Positions 1 through 14,000 of a stretch of DNA of 64,000 nucleotides are shown here, one piece after another. The stretch is from Casuarius casuarius (taxonomy: Eukaryota > Chordata > Aves > Casuariiformes > Casuariidae). The position numbers and the translations under genes were made by a program. Every line of letters begins with the position of its first letter. Position 1 is the first letter of the stretch. The stretch covers positions 2,255,592 to 2,319,591 of the forward strand of contig PTFA01000160.1 of the NCBI GenBank assembly GCA_003342895.1. The letters run 5' to 3'. A model generated the notes under the pieces. It was not told where the DNA came from. It made no database searches and saw only the letters and a program-made list of their open reading frames with translations.

Positions 1-2627
1 GCCCGCCCCCCGCTGCTGCGCTTCCCCCGCTCCCACAGAGCCCCCCGAAAATCAGGGGAAAGCCGTGAACGCGGAAGGCTGTTTGCACACCAGGTGCCAC
101 CGGGACTTTCGGTCTTTGCTAAAAGCACTGTTTTAATAGACGATAAAGTATCGTTACTTTTGTACTTTCCAAATTGCATTTTCACAGTCATGAAAACAAG
201 ATCGCAGCACCAGCATGCGACAGATCTTTCTGTCCTTCATGTAGCCTGAACCCTGCACGCCCGGGGTGCAGCTCGGCAGCGCAGCAAGGCAGCGCAGCCT
301 GAACCGGGGGTGTTGGACGATGGTGCTTTCATTCAGCAGCCGTTTGCAGAGCCTGTTCAGCTAGAGAGGACACGTCCCGCTGCAGGCCTTTGAAAAGCAT
401 CGCAGAGGCAGAAGGGCTGCGGCTTCCTGCAGCTTGCAGCCAACCACCCTCAATCTTCAGGCCTCCTCGGAGGCCGCTGGCAGAACTGCGTGGTGTAAAT
501 GAACAATCAAATTCCTGGATTAAAGTGCTCCGAGGAGCAGCTGCAGACCCCGCACCAAACCTTCCCGTGCCATCTGCGTTTTGGAACCACTGGGAGGGAA
601 TGAATGAAGGTCCAGCATTTTCGCAGGGGTTTAGAAAAGGCATCTCATCTCATCTGGCTCTTCGAACACACTGTAAAACAGTGGCCCTAGTCCCATTTTC
701 TCCCAAGAATAAATGCCATTCTTTTTAAAGTTAACACATTGGGTCCAGTAGAAGGAAATGAAATGTTCTCGGTAAATTCAACATGTCTCTATTTTTAAGG
801 AAAGTAGAAACCTATCTTATTTTAATCATTCTTGAACTTCATTTTCTTGCCAAATTTGCTAAACATTTTCAGATCTTTAAGACGTCTCGGTTCATCGAAA
901 GACCATGCAAGACTCGCTGGACTTCATAACCCCCCTTCTTCCCTGAATGTGAATAAATGAATTAAATTGTGTTAATATGAAAACACATAAATTCAGCTAT
1001 AAAATGGAAAAGGGGCAAGCCAAGATCTACTAGGCAGTTCAGCACAGATTCCTGCTGAGTAAACTGTTTTCTTTAATTTGATTAGAGGATTCTGCTGGGA
1101 TTAATGTTAAATTGAGGCATGTTGGGAACTGACATCAGATTCATAATAATACTTTGTCCCTCTTTAAAAATTGCATTTTATTCAGAGGATCTCAAGATGC
1201 CTTGTAAATACCCATAATTCAATCTTCACAGTCTGCAGAAAGGAAGTTTCCTTTTTTTACCCCAAGGAATAATATTGCTGTAAAAGCCTATGTAATATAA
1301 CACAAATAAATTTTAAATTAGAGACTTATAAAATGTGTTGATTTGCTTTGCAGGGTGATGCTTCCTCACCATGCAGCATTATGTGAGAAAGAGAAAATCC
1401 AGAATAGTTCTCACCCTATTAAAAAAAAATGTAGTCTGTAAGAGACAGGGCCTTGCTTCACCCCAGAGTAAACTGGGAGTAATACTGCTGAGAGTAATAA
1501 AATTGTACCACTGTGTCCACCTGGAACGAGGTGGGAGCAGGGTCCATAAGCTGTTGCGTTTGCTCTATCTGAATCTTCAGGTTTCACCTAAACTAGAATC
1601 CCTGTGCTGTGTCTACGCAGGAAAAATAACACTGGTTTAATTGAATTGATGCAAATTGGTGTGACTTGTCTAAACATAAGGTCACAGGCTTCCTAAGGGC
1701 ATGTTTTACAGAGTTTTCATCCTTTTCTGTTTCATGTTTAAACTGAGTCTTTCTTGGACTGGGCCAAGCAAAACTGCTCCATGGAAAGGTTCCCCCTGTT
1801 TCTTGCAGAAATTTGTATGGACAGAAGAGATCCAGAACGATAAAGGTACTTGCTCATGACTCTAACACGTGATAGTGGGCACCCACTGTGCCAGGTTTGG
1901 ACCCCGGAATGCTAAGTGTTGGGGTTTCCGCCGAACTCAAGCAGCTCCGTGGGTACTTCCTCACTGCAGTGCTAACGAGGGCATACACGAGGGGAGAGTT
2001 CAGTTCCCTGACAGTGTATTCCCAAGCTCCTTCATAATACTGAGCTAACTTTTTGGAGGGTTTAACCATCTCTTTCACAAAAATGATGAAACTGAAGTCC
2101 AGCTATTTCCACGAGGAAATGTATTTTCTGTTTAAGGAGCCACCATTTAGCATGCAGGGAACTGCCCTTTGGCTCGCAGCGCTAAGGACAGGAGCCGTGA
2201 TGCAGAGGAAGTCCCGTTGCAACGAGACAAGCCGGTCCAAAGCAATCACATTTCCATTCACAGTGTGCCAGGCACTGCTGTCCACACAGAAAAGTCACAA
2301 ACCATACGTCAAACAGGCCGCACTCCGAAGGGGCAAGGCAAGGCAAAGGTTACGGCATGATAGACACTTCTTTCTTATCCCAACCACTTCTCCTGTCCTT
2401 CTTCTCTACTGCTCATAGCAATACCAAACAAAATACCATCCATGCCACTTGAAAGACGACAGTTCCCTGTGACAGGCGCATCGGTCTCCATGCTTTACTT
2501 CCTCTCCTGCTTCTTCCTTTCCTCTTCCCCTTCCCTGTCAAGGGGGAGAACAAGACGTCTGAAACGGTCTCCTCTTGGGCTATCACACCACATCTTGTCT
2601 CAGGCTGCTCCAGCTACAGTATCATCA

Positions 2628-2825
2628 TGAATTCCCGCTGCGGATGTGCTGCACCAAGGTCTCGCCCCCCCGCAGACCCCCCCGCCAGCTGCCGAGGAGG
2701 GGTCGCTGGTGAGCAGCCCGCTCGCGGAGCCCTCCCTGCCCGGCCCCGCGTGAGAACAAGCACGCGGATGGATTCCGCGAGAGCCGCAGGCGAGGGTCGT
2801 CTCGCCTCCCCAGCTATAGGGTGAG
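2628..2825. promoter_or_regulatory. Small CpG-rich patch
   Basis: About 200 bp rich in GC and CpG (CTCGCGGAG, GGCCCCGCG, CACGCGGAT, TTCCGCGAG) in otherwise ordinary sequence. It could be a minor promoter or enhancer. No gene start is recognised on either strand. Confidence 0.35.
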
Positions 2826-5133
2826 ATTTAAAGGGGCAAAACTGCCCGCTTACTACAGCTCCTGCCTGGAGGAGGATGAACAGGTCGCGTAACATTGCCC
2901 AGGACCTCTAAAAATGCTGTTATTTCCAGCTTGCTCAGGGCCTAAATAATATTAAAGTATTTCAGAATTAGATTAGACCGGGATGACATTAAGCATTCTC
3001 CTGGGAGGAGGTCTGGTATTTCACTGGGGATTTATTGGCTTAGTTTTGTTTAGATCAAGCCTTTTATAGTACTCTCTTCTAAGCAGAAAAAGTAGGTAAA
3101 TGAGCTGGTCTGAAATAATAGACTTATTTAACATAAGCACTGAAAAAGGGACCACTTCTCCAGCATACAGGTTTTTTTGGACTAATATTGGATAATTTGA
3201 GCTGCCCTGCCCACAGCTTCAACAGAAGATAGAGAACTTAATTATTCCATCCACAGCGTGACGAAAAAACAAACAAGCAAACAAATGAAAAAAAACCCAA
3301 AAAAGCAAAGTAAAGGTGTCCCACACTAGAAGGCCTGCTTTAGAAGGCTGGCAGAAATTTAGCTTTGCTCCTCACAAGCAAAGGAGCACACAAAACAAAA
3401 TAGCTATTGCAATGTGAGAACTGCACGTTCTCACACAGTAGTCCTAGACGAAAATTAGCCAGCCCGGTTATGAGCTGCTCCTGGAACAGCAGGTCAGCTT
3501 TTTTTCTCCTGCTCAGACACAGCTTCCTTCTCCTCTTCAGACATTACTGCCTGCAAGTTCATGGTGAGATGCCTTTGACAAAGATCTTGGATCATTTTAG
3601 AGTGTTGGATTTTTTTAGAAGCAAAAAGCACATTCCCCACCCCCCAAATCCAATCCCTCTTTCTAAATACCTTGCCTCTTTGAAACCTTTATGCATTGAG
3701 AATCGGAGTAATCTTTTGCAGTGATTCACAAGCTGGGAGGATGAGGGGGGAAAAGAAGGAGGAGAGCACACCACCCTTAGGGATGCAGGGTGCTAAAAGG
3801 CTGAGCATAATTCTGTGCCCACCCAGCTGCTGGGACAGGGCAGAAGCTGATGGGGCCATCAGATACGTGGCCCCAGGTATCAGATCCCCCCTTCCCTCCC
3901 AAAGAATGGAGCTCATTACGGTGTATGGTCCCAGCTCCTGCCCAGGCCATTCCCCAGGGCAGGAATAGCTGGGACTGTCTGGAAATCATTTTGGCTCATC
4001 CTGGGGATTTGAGCCTGCCGGATGCTCTGTAAAGCCCCGGTTCCTTCCCACACAGAGGTCCCCCACTGCCAAGGAGGCCTGGGGACAGTGACGCAGCAGA
4101 CACGCTGCATGGCCCGTGCCACTCACCTCCCCCGAGGGTCTGGGGACGTGCTGCGAGGAGTCCTTCAAAGGAGACAGAGTGCGTGCAATGAGCATTGAGG
4201 AAAGATTAAGAACCATACGTCTGCCAGAATGGCCTCTTCTTCAGATTTTCTTTCCATGTACCATACGGGAGCAAATGCTCCTATGTTGCTTGCTTTCTAC
4301 ACTTTGCACTGCTTACAATAAGTAAAGAGAAAGGAAATCTAACGGATACCCAGGGACCTGACTCCAAACTTTTACAGCCTAAATAACAGATAAAATAACT
4401 AGCAAGGACAAAACAATGAATAGAAACATATTTTGCTAGTTTGGGTGAAAGGTATGAATGAAGAACATGCTGCAAAGTCTATGTAGGGTTAGAACAGTGT
4501 GAGCTTTGGAAACTGATACTGCCTCGGAGCACGGAGCTGTGGATAAGTCTCCCAGGTCTGTTCCATCTCAAACTAACCAGAAGAGATAAGTCCTCTGAGT
4601 GAGGGGGTGGAATCAAGTTAGGGCCCTCAGTTTTAGGAAAGATATCTGAAAAGTAGTTTCAATGATATTTGTTGTGATAGGTTTGATGGTGTGACATGTA
4701 TCCGAAAGGAAATATGCTTACTCACATGTACTTCTCAGAGGCCATTCAGCATTTACAGACGGCACCATCAACAAGCAGCATGCTGGGAGCAGGGAGCTAG
4801 AGGTAAAATACTGCATCACGCACAGCCCTGAGGTTGTCCACAGCAGTCCCTGGGACGCCCACCGGAGCTGTCTAGACCAGCAAAGCCTCACCGTAAGCAA
4901 ACCATGGCCAAAAAAACAATTGAAGCTCCAAAATCTAATAGTTCTCTGTCACTCTTCTTCTTCCACCTCATTTTCTGAACAGGACAATCCAAAGCTTTGT
5001 AGGCATAAAAAATCTCAGCAAATCTTTTATTCAGTAGGACTCAGACCAGCAAGGGTTTACGCGCAGCACTGACGGGCTTTGCTGCAGGAAGTGGGGCACT
5101 ACGGAGCCCCCAGCAACGACCCTCGCAGCTGCA

Positions 5134-5370
5134 GTGCCCCAGAGAAACGGGCTCTTTGGAGTTTGCTCCTCCCTCTCCCACAGAGGCCTGGTGCCGGGCC
5201 AAGATGACGGTGCTAGCGCCATGCCCGTGTGGGGCCGCTGCCCTTCTGACTCAGAGAAGGGGAACTCGGAGACTGCGGTGAAGGCACCAGGTGCTTCCGT
5301 CCGTGCCTCCCAGAGACCGGGGGTGCCCGGTCCAGCCGCCAAGGCTGAGTACCAGATGCCTCTCATACTG
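5134..5370 (+). other. Candidate exon ending in a strong donor
   Basis: An open frame from MPQRNGLFG runs to ATACTG|GTAAGTGC, close to the ideal donor. The peptide is not recognised and no acceptor or partner exon was found. It may be chance in a CpG-richer stretch. Confidence 0.15.
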
Positions 5371-6245
5371 GTAAGTGCTGGATAAGAACACATTTATTTA
5401 CACTGGGGATTCCTGAAGGCTTTAAAATGTGATAATCAGAGGAGTTGTGTACAGAATCAGTCTGAGATGGCGAAAAAGGGCCACGAAGGACCAAACCGAG
5501 TGTTACTAAAGAGGAACCAGGGAGAAGCCAGTTCCGAGAGGGCTTTGCACCGTCAGGATGGTTTGGCTGTTTAAAGCGAAACCGCTCCCAAGGGCGGCAG
5601 CATCCGCACTGCGGTATCGCAGCAGCCGTCTGCAGCTGCCGGCAGAGCCTGGTCCCGACAGCGGAGCGGGGAGGAGGCCTGTGCCGCCGTGACGCCCCGG
5701 GCAGGGCGGGCGGTTGTCACTGCTCGCCCACGGAGGTCTCCGTTGTTTACGGGAAATTTGATGGACGCAGGCGGGGCTCTTTGTTTTTAATTCACGGGGT
5801 GATAAAGCAAGAGGAGGAAGGAGGTCTAGCAAAGTGTGCTAATGCTTTATCCTGCACCCCCGGTGGAATCAACAGGATTAGATCACAGATGAGTTTGACC
5901 CAGTGAGGATAATGCATTGACAGCAAATCGTTTTGGCAACTGGTGCCAATTTTATTAGAAATACCAGCACTCTTGGCGCTAGTGGCAGTAGTTTGCCAGG
6001 CCTGGCTCAGAGGAAGCAGCTTGCTGAGCTTGGCCGGAGACTGGCAGCAGGCTGGTCCACGAGGACGAGACGGGCTCACTCGGTGCCAGGTCACCTGTAG
6101 GAAACGCTTTGCCGATCCTTCCCTAGGCGCGCAGCAATTTCTGTGACAAAATGTCAGTGATCTTTGTACATCTACCCACAGTAGCTGTCACAGATATTTG
6201 TGTGCCATTTGCCCCACCAGTCTGCTGATCCAGAATGACACTTCT

Positions 6246-6274
6246 NAAAAAAAAAAAAAAAAAGAAAAAAAAAA
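6246..6274. repeat. Poly(A) tract with an ambiguous base
   Basis: An N at 6246 is followed by 17 A, a G and 10 more A. The N marks unresolved sequence at the tract edge, so tract length is uncertain. Confidence 0.9.
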
Positions 6275-6734
6275 GTCAGTTTAACTTCAAATTTGTCACC
6301 ATCAGGGCAGGGATCCCAAAGAGGCACTATTTACTGAAGTTTTTCTTCCTCCTCGTGCAAATCCTGCCCCCTTCCAGTTCTTCATTATGCAGGACTTACT
6401 TCTGGGTGATCATTCAAAGTGTCTTCTTGGGCTGCCGCGTTTGCAGCCCACAGACCTCACAGCAGGCGCCGGTCCTCCAGAGCTGTACTGTTTGCCTTCA
6501 CATCAGGACTGGCTCTTCACCACCAAGTGGTTATCCATTTCTTAGCTTTTTCAAGGGCTTGAGGAAGTCCTGAATTCATTTCCCTTTTAGTGATGGGTGA
6601 AACAATGACTTGTCATTTATGTGGATTGCAAGAGCTGCAAACTTAGGTTTAGAGAAACCCACAGAAAGACAAATATCTCCCATTTCTCTTTGACTTTTAT
6701 AAACTCCTCCTCTTGCCCATCCTCTCTTCGCAGA

Positions 6735-6764
6735 CATACACACACACTCACACAGACACACACG
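6735..6764. repeat. Interrupted (CA)n microsatellite
   Basis: Short CA runs broken by TC, GA and GC. Confidence 0.8.
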
Positions 6765-7534
6765 CATACGTTTAGCTATATAGAGTCATTTATAAGATTA
6801 AACTGGATCTAGTTTTAACACCAGCCAGGAACTCGATACACAGATGAGCAAATCACCAAGCATCTTCCTCACAGGAGACTCCTGGAGGAGTTGAAACGGA
6901 TCTAACTGAACACGAGTGCCCAGGGGTGCACAAGCCATATTTGATGCTGGTGCAAGGACGGAAAGATCTATTGGCTCAGCATAGTTCCTAGTCCCCCTTT
7001 CACTGTCTTTTGCTCTTGGCATCATACTGATTATTAACAGTTACTTATAATTGATCTTGAAGCACAGAGACTGCTACTGATCAAGTAGATAGCAAAGCAA
7101 TTATGTTGAGATGGCAGCAAAACGGACTTTGCCTTGGAGTCGATGACTATTCCAAAAACATACTATGAAAGAGGAAATATATAAGCTATTCATTCCCATC
7201 TCTCTATTTTTTCCAATGAAATAAACTTCTGGATTCTGGTATTCTCCTAAACCTCCTTAAAAATTTCCCTGGGCATTGTAGCAGAACCCATGAAAACATC
7301 TTCAAAAAACGTATGGAGGAGACTCTCTCATGAGCAAGCTGTTCTGTGTTGCTGCAGAAAGCAAAGACGAGAAGGATGGGTGCAAGAGGAAACGAAGAGC
7401 CTGTTGTATGGGAGCAGAAAGAAGCAAACAGGAAAATGAGAGCTCTTCAGGGACAGCAGTAACAAACCTCATTTCTTCAGAAGGCCTGAGCCTGCCACCA
7501 ACACAGGAACTGCTACGCTGTCAAACACCACAAC

Positions 7535-7558
7535 TTTTTTTTTTTTTTTTTTTTTTTT
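7535..7558. repeat. Poly(T) tract
   Basis: 24 uninterrupted T residues. It could be a reversed retroposon tail, but no element is recognised beside it. Confidence 0.9.
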
Positions 7559-10500
7559 AGTATAACCATACCTGCTCAGTTTGCCTCTCCCTGAGCAAAT
7601 AGAGAAGCTGGGGCCTGAGGCACTGAAAATTCACAGCCGCCAGCCCAAGAAAAGTTAGGCTGTTAAAGTACTGTTCCATAGATTAGGGACAGCGACTAGA
7701 AAATAGCTCTCCTCGGTCATATGAGATGTGCCAATGGCTGATTGGATGATTTTGTTCTTTTTCATTAGCCCAGCTATAAGATTCATATAATAATATTGGC
7801 TGTCTTAGAAGGGGCTGACGAAGTTGTCACCTTCAGTTTTCAGGCAACAGTGCAGATTTTATACTTTATGCTAATTACTTTGAAATAAATGTTTATATAT
7901 AATGTCAATGTTCTTAATTTAAAATAATTGTTTCCTGGATATTTTTTGAAGCTGTTAGTGCAAAGGGTTTATTTTTGAAGTCCCTTGAGGTTTTATAGCT
8001 CAAGCACTTCAGAGCATTGCTAACAGCAAGGACCGGAGAGGCAAGCAGCAGGACGAGGACAACAGCTGTTTTCCGTGTCCAAGCTCTATGATACATGAAG
8101 AGGGGACCACGCTGCACAAGAGTCTGATCCAAATCCCAGCAACTGCAAATTTGCCTTCAGTAGGAGTTGGCCACAGTAGTCTCACTCTCCACATCCTAAT
8201 GCTTTGTATCATCATGCACAGCAATGGGTCTAAAATGTGCCCCCACGTTTGGAAAGCGTCTCCGTGACCATGCTGCACAGCTGTCAAGCACAGCTGGAAA
8301 ATCAGTCGTGTATCTGACCCATTCCCTCTACAGAGATGCAATGGAGCCATACCGCTCTAGGGCAGGAGTTGAATGTCTCAGTATTACAGCACATCCGCTT
8401 GTGTATCCTGCTCATCATAGAAAAGCGGGTGATGCAGCTTGTTGGCCTGAAAACTTCTTGGCTTAACTGAGGGATTCAAAATGAAATCAGAGCGAGAGAG
8501 GAACAGACTCTGGCATTGCTCCTGCCCGAGCGCACCGGTAGCCCCGAGGGTAGCAGGACATGGTCCCCACGCTGTGCAAGCACGTGTGTGCATGGGTGAG
8601 ACCGCCTGTGAGAGCAGGTGGCGGGGGGGGAGTCTGCTGCAGCCAGAACAACAGTTTTAACATACCATTAAATAAGCCGTTGCCCTTATTGGCACCAGCT
8701 TTCAGCCCAAAATTGCAGCTTGCTGAAGTCTGGGACTATGTTAAACTCTCAGTACAAAACAGCCCTTGGACTCCTGAACAGTTTTCCCTGCCGCTTGTTG
8801 CCTTTGGGTTCAGAGCAGCTGGTGCCCTGGGACAGCAGCCCGTCTTATACCCACGATCTGCTCCGTGACCCCTTTTTATGAACTAAACCTCCTGTCTCCA
8901 GGACGCTGCTTGCTGCCTTCTCGCATCCGCAGGGAGTCCCAGCCCTTCAGTATTCCCAGCATAAACCCATCTCCCCTTTGCATTTTTAAGCAAAGTAAAG
9001 GGGCCGCTGTGGGAGAGGGAACAGAATTATTCCTCCAGAATCCTCTGTCGCAAGAGGAATTTGCCTGCGTGGTGGCAGCAGCCCCTGCCCTGCCTCTGAT
9101 GTGGGTGGTGCTCTGGGCTGCAGCGCGTTCAGCTGCAGGACAACACGGTTTTCAAGCCGCAGCTGGGGTAAGAAGTTTTCACCTCCCACCCCCATCATCA
9201 CCACCTCCGACTCTCCTGGAAATTAGCAGCTCCTCAGCCCCCAAAACTGTGCAAGTAGGCTGCATCTACATTAGCTTTTTAGTTCATACCACAAGCATTT
9301 TTCAAGTGCATTTCCTCTTCGCTGCACTTTGTTTCCCATCACGGCACAGACTCAGAGCTCTTGAACTGAATTCCTTTTAGGATGAAAACAAACCAGATGT
9401 GCTCCAGCAATGCACCTAATGTGCTCCAGCCATCAGCAAGCATTCAGTCTGTAGGACCAGACCAGAGCAAGTTCAAAATAAGCTCCCTCTGAAACACATT
9501 CAGTGCAGATGTCAGATATTCAGCACCGGTTGCTTTGTTCCCCAGATCTCATCTCATCACACCACCTGGTTTGCTCGTGTATACATACTTATCTGCCAAA
9601 ATGATTCAGGCTTGCTTATGCATCTATTGGACCTGTTCAAACATTTTTAGCAGGAGTGGTTTTAACCTGGATCATTGTGGCAGAACTAACCTAGGGAGCA
9701 GGGAGACATGCAGTTTTACTGGCAGCTCTGTGGGGACAGTGACCTCCAAGGAGGACAGTTTCAAATACAGCCAGAAGAGCATGTTCAGCATCCGGACAGC
9801 TGAGCCATCCCTGGGGACCAGGCTAGCCCACTGGAGCACTGACTGCAGTTCTGAAGTTGTCTCCTAAATTCTCCTTCTCCCCTCTGCAATGTCACCAGCT
9901 CATCCATGGACTCAAGCCTCACTGATGGAGGTTGAACTCCCTGGACACGTGTGAAGGATAAGACCACTGGGGATATGCACATAGTCCCTGCTCCCTATCC
10001 CCATCTCTCCCTGACCTGTGGTTTGAACCAGCTGCTTCTGCTCCAACTTACCTCGTCCACGGCAGGGCTCCAGCTCGCTCTGAGCAGGAGCGTAGCGGGC
10101 AGGGAGTGCTCAGTCTCTCCACTGATGTTAAATCACTTTTCACCGCTATACTGAGACTTTGTCAAGCAAAGGAATGCATTAGAACATAGGGCTCAGACAG
10201 CTGTAAGGAGGGGAAAGAAAACCAGCCCATGTTTCCAGGTAGTGGCATATAATGTGGAAGATGATTTCAGCACTGTTTCAGACAAACCACACTTTACTAG
10301 TTCTTTCCATCTAGTCTTGGCTCCATTCATTTTCTCTGAGACTTGGATCTATTTTTGGAAGCCTTAAAAATATCCAGGGAGTTGCCAGCCATTTTTATTC
10401 CAATACAGGAACATTGTATACTGAAGACTTTACTGTCAGCTCCTGCTCAGATTGCAGGTTTTTTCCAGATGAACGCCAAACCCTGACCCATGACAGTGTT

Positions 10501-10985
10501 GTCCATGTAGGTACTGCAGTTGTTTCTGGGCTAGGACAGTGAGTAAATGCAAAAAAAACCCCAAAACAAAAAACAAAGAAAACCCCACATTATTGTGCAG
10601 GAGATGCCTAGAGCTGGAGTCTAATGTGGGAATGCTGCCTCTCCCTCCACGCTGATTCACTCGCAAGGGAAGGGAACTCCCTCCCGCCTCATTCGCACTA
10701 CACGTGTGCTTTGCAGTTGGATTTCATGACTGAGGGACATGCCCCATCGGCACCCCTTCCTTCCCCACGCACTCTGCATCCAGCTCTTCTCCCCACAGCT
10801 AAACACGATCCTGCATCACAGAGCCCCTCTCTAGCCTGAGCCATGGCAGATGACAACATTTATTTTTCCTAGGTCTTTACTAAACGTCCCCCTTCTCCTA
10901 CCATGGCATCTCAGATCCTAAAATGCAGAGGAGTAAGGCATTTAAGGCATTTGTTCCAGGAGTCAGTAGATTATAAAAAAGAATA

Positions 10986-11018
10986 ATGGACGGATGGACG
11001 GGCAGACGGATGGATAGA
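10986..11018. repeat. Degenerate (GGAT/GGAC)n repeat
   Basis: ATGGACGGATGGACGGGCAG followed by ACGGATGGATAG. Confidence 0.7.
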
Positions 11019-14000
11019 TTCTGTTTTCTCTGCAGCTCCAGCTGTTCTCTCTCCCAGAGGTGGCTGCCATTCAGCCACACACACAGACAAGTAGACACTC
11101 AGTCCCAATTTCCTCAGTCCCAAGTGCCTGTTTTCTCACAGATTTTATCCTTCCTCATTGGGAGCACACACTTCCACTTTTAAAGCATAGCTATAACTTT
11201 TTTTCCCCTTTATCTTACTTTGTCTCACTCAGCTCATTTATGGTTTTGGGGGGGTTTCTTTGTTTGTTTGTTTTTAAGAAAAAAATCCACTGGGTTAAAA
11301 TGACAAGAAGAAAACCTCCCAGTGTCGAAGCTCATTTTTCAAACCCAAACTCATATTTTGAGAAGATCCCCAAGACCAGGAGCCTCCCACCCTTTCCCCT
11401 CCAGAAACCTCCATCCTCAGCAGTCCCGGGGGTGGGGAGGATTAGCTTGCTGATCTTTGCACAGTGCTTGGAAAACACAAAAGCTCTCTGGGTAATTCTC
11501 TCTTAGAAACCACACAGCCATAAAGATACCAAAGTCCCTCTCAGGGAAAGGCTCCTGGGCAGCTTGAGATAATCATTAAGCAAAAAGGATGGACAGTTCT
11601 GTATAGGATCTTCATCTTGCAGCAAGCTCTGAGGACGAGAGAAGGTTATCCTTAAGGGAATTTGGGTTTGACTATTTTTAGTACAAGTGAAGAAAAGTGG
11701 AGCAGAGTGAGAAGGTCCCTTCTACAAAGCAAAGATGATCAGCGAGGAGGTGCGAGAGTGCTCCGTGTTTGGCCCTAGACACAGTCACACGCACACACAG
11801 AGTCTAAGTGCTGGTGCACATCCAAGCACACCAGCTGTCCTGTTTCATAAGGAAGGTTGGATGTGGGGAGAGGAGGGAAGTGCATTCACAGGTAAGGCCC
11901 CTGCAAACTGAACACAGCCAATTTGCTCCAAAGAGCTTTCCAGTCATACACATACAACCGGGCATGTCCCTGTCCTGGGCTTGGCATGGAGATACTGGTG
12001 CTGCCGCCAAAGACAGTAGAGCACAACATTCGAAACTGGACTCGCTTTGCCATGGAGCCCCAAGGGAAGCCCTCGTGCACTGGCTGACCTGAGTATTTCA
12101 TCGCCTACAGTACGGTCAGAGCACTGTCAGAAAGAGTGAAGTAGGATACTTTGCCTAAAAGGCAGAAAAATGTACTAGGTGACTTCTTGAAAGTCCATAC
12201 TTGTTTCTATTATTTGATGCATTTGTAGAAGGGGGAGAGTGGAGCAGAGAGGAGTGGAGAGCAGAGGGAACAAACCCATCCTTAGCAGTGGTCATCATGT
12301 CCTCACGTGTTGATACTTACAATGTCAATAGAGTAAAGATTTCGTTTCAGCAACATTGACATGTATGTGGACGCTCCTCCAATAACCGACACAGGGTCAG
12401 ACACCACTTGCATAGCCTGCCTAGACAACGGGAACTTTCTTGGAAGAAAATATAAACTTTCCTCACTGCAACATACAAAAATGGTGAAAGGACATCGCTG
12501 TATCTCATTGTATTTCATAAACACATCCCTGGTTTGATGCCTTCTTTCTGGAACTTTGGATTGCTTTGAAAGAGTGGTTCATTAATCTCCAGAGGAATTA
12601 CTGCCGGTCATTCTGCCTCGCCTCAGTTTCCCCAGTTAATGCTGAGTTGCTGGGATGCTGACAGGCTTAATTAACAGTTACGCTGTGCTCTGAGGGAGGA
12701 TGAAGAAAGGTGACGGCATTACTCAGCTGCCCAGGGTTCATTTGTTATTACAAGGATACTGGGGGTTTTACAGGGCTTCTTCCTGCTGACAGGGAACAAC
12801 CACTACATTTCCTCCTTCAAAAGTAGTTTATATCTTATAAGTCAAACTTCTGGTTCCTGGGGAATCCACTAAGCATGGGTGATCTTGTGGTGGGAAAGTG
12901 TTAAAAAAAACTTCTGGGTATTTGCAGCGATCACAGGAAGAGGTTTTATGCCCCAGGTCTCTGCCCAAGCTCCTGGATGCAGGAGGCTGATCCGTCTCCT
13001 TTGCCCCAGCACTGCTACTCTTGGTAAACATATAGGGAATAAAAAGCCCTGTTTCTATGAACAAATCAAAGCCACAAGGCAACCAGAGGAAGATACTGAT
13101 CACTGGGAGTTGTCTGACAAATGCCAGTAACTCTGTATTTCAGAACAGGATTGGCAATGGCATTGTGTTACTTTAACTGCACATTTCTAAGCAGGTGATG
13201 CTCGGTCTGCCTAAGTGTGATGGCTAGTATCAATACTGTGCAACAGGACGAGGAAATGTCAAAATGATGCAATGTTCCTCATGCACAAGCTCCACTCCGT
13301 CTGGAGGCATTGAGCTTGATCTTTGGGACCTTTTATTTCTGGCCAGAAGATCCTCTTCCTTACATACACACAAAACTTGTCAAAAACTGTGGCCCATCTA
13401 CTTTTCTGGGGTGCTGAGCAGCTGCTCTCCCACAGATGACCTCAGCCTTGGAAAGCCTGGTCCATTCCTCCCCAAATGCAGACATAAACACTAACTTGAA
13501 GACATGTGCAGGCTGCTGACATGTGCTTCAAACAAGCAATTAAATTAGCAAGCTGCTTCAGCCACTGCACACTACCACAGGAAACTCTTGCTTCCCCTGG
13601 CTTTTTCCTGCTTTCCCTGAAGATGCAGATGATTTTGAATTAATTGAAATTGTATATGTTGGAGGGAGTGCTCAGAGATTCCTGCACCACATGATCCATA
13701 GCATATCCTGGCTTGTCAAGACGAAAATGTAGCAGACATCTCCCTCTCTGCCCCAAACCCATATGGATTAACTTGCTTCAATAGTCCAGCAATCAGTCCC
13801 TGCTCCAGGGCTCTGCATGCCCCCAGCAGGCCAAAAGACAAATAAGTGAATGAACTACAAAGCTTCAAAAGCAAACACCTTCCCTGGGTTTCTCTCATTA
13901 ATTCATCAGATCCATTTCTGGGGCGCTGACACTGATTTTATATCTGTTCACTTGTCGTGGAAATCTTGCCCATTGATTTCAGGGCACTTAAAAGGCCACA

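Noticed and set aside
1..150. Acceptor-like CCGCTCCCACAG at about 28-39 followed by a short open frame
   Set aside because: Could be a terminal exon of a gene to the left, but the peptide is not recognised and only the edge is visible.
8865..9380. 171-codon open frame
   Set aside because: No domain, no splice partners and no composition signal. Likely chance.
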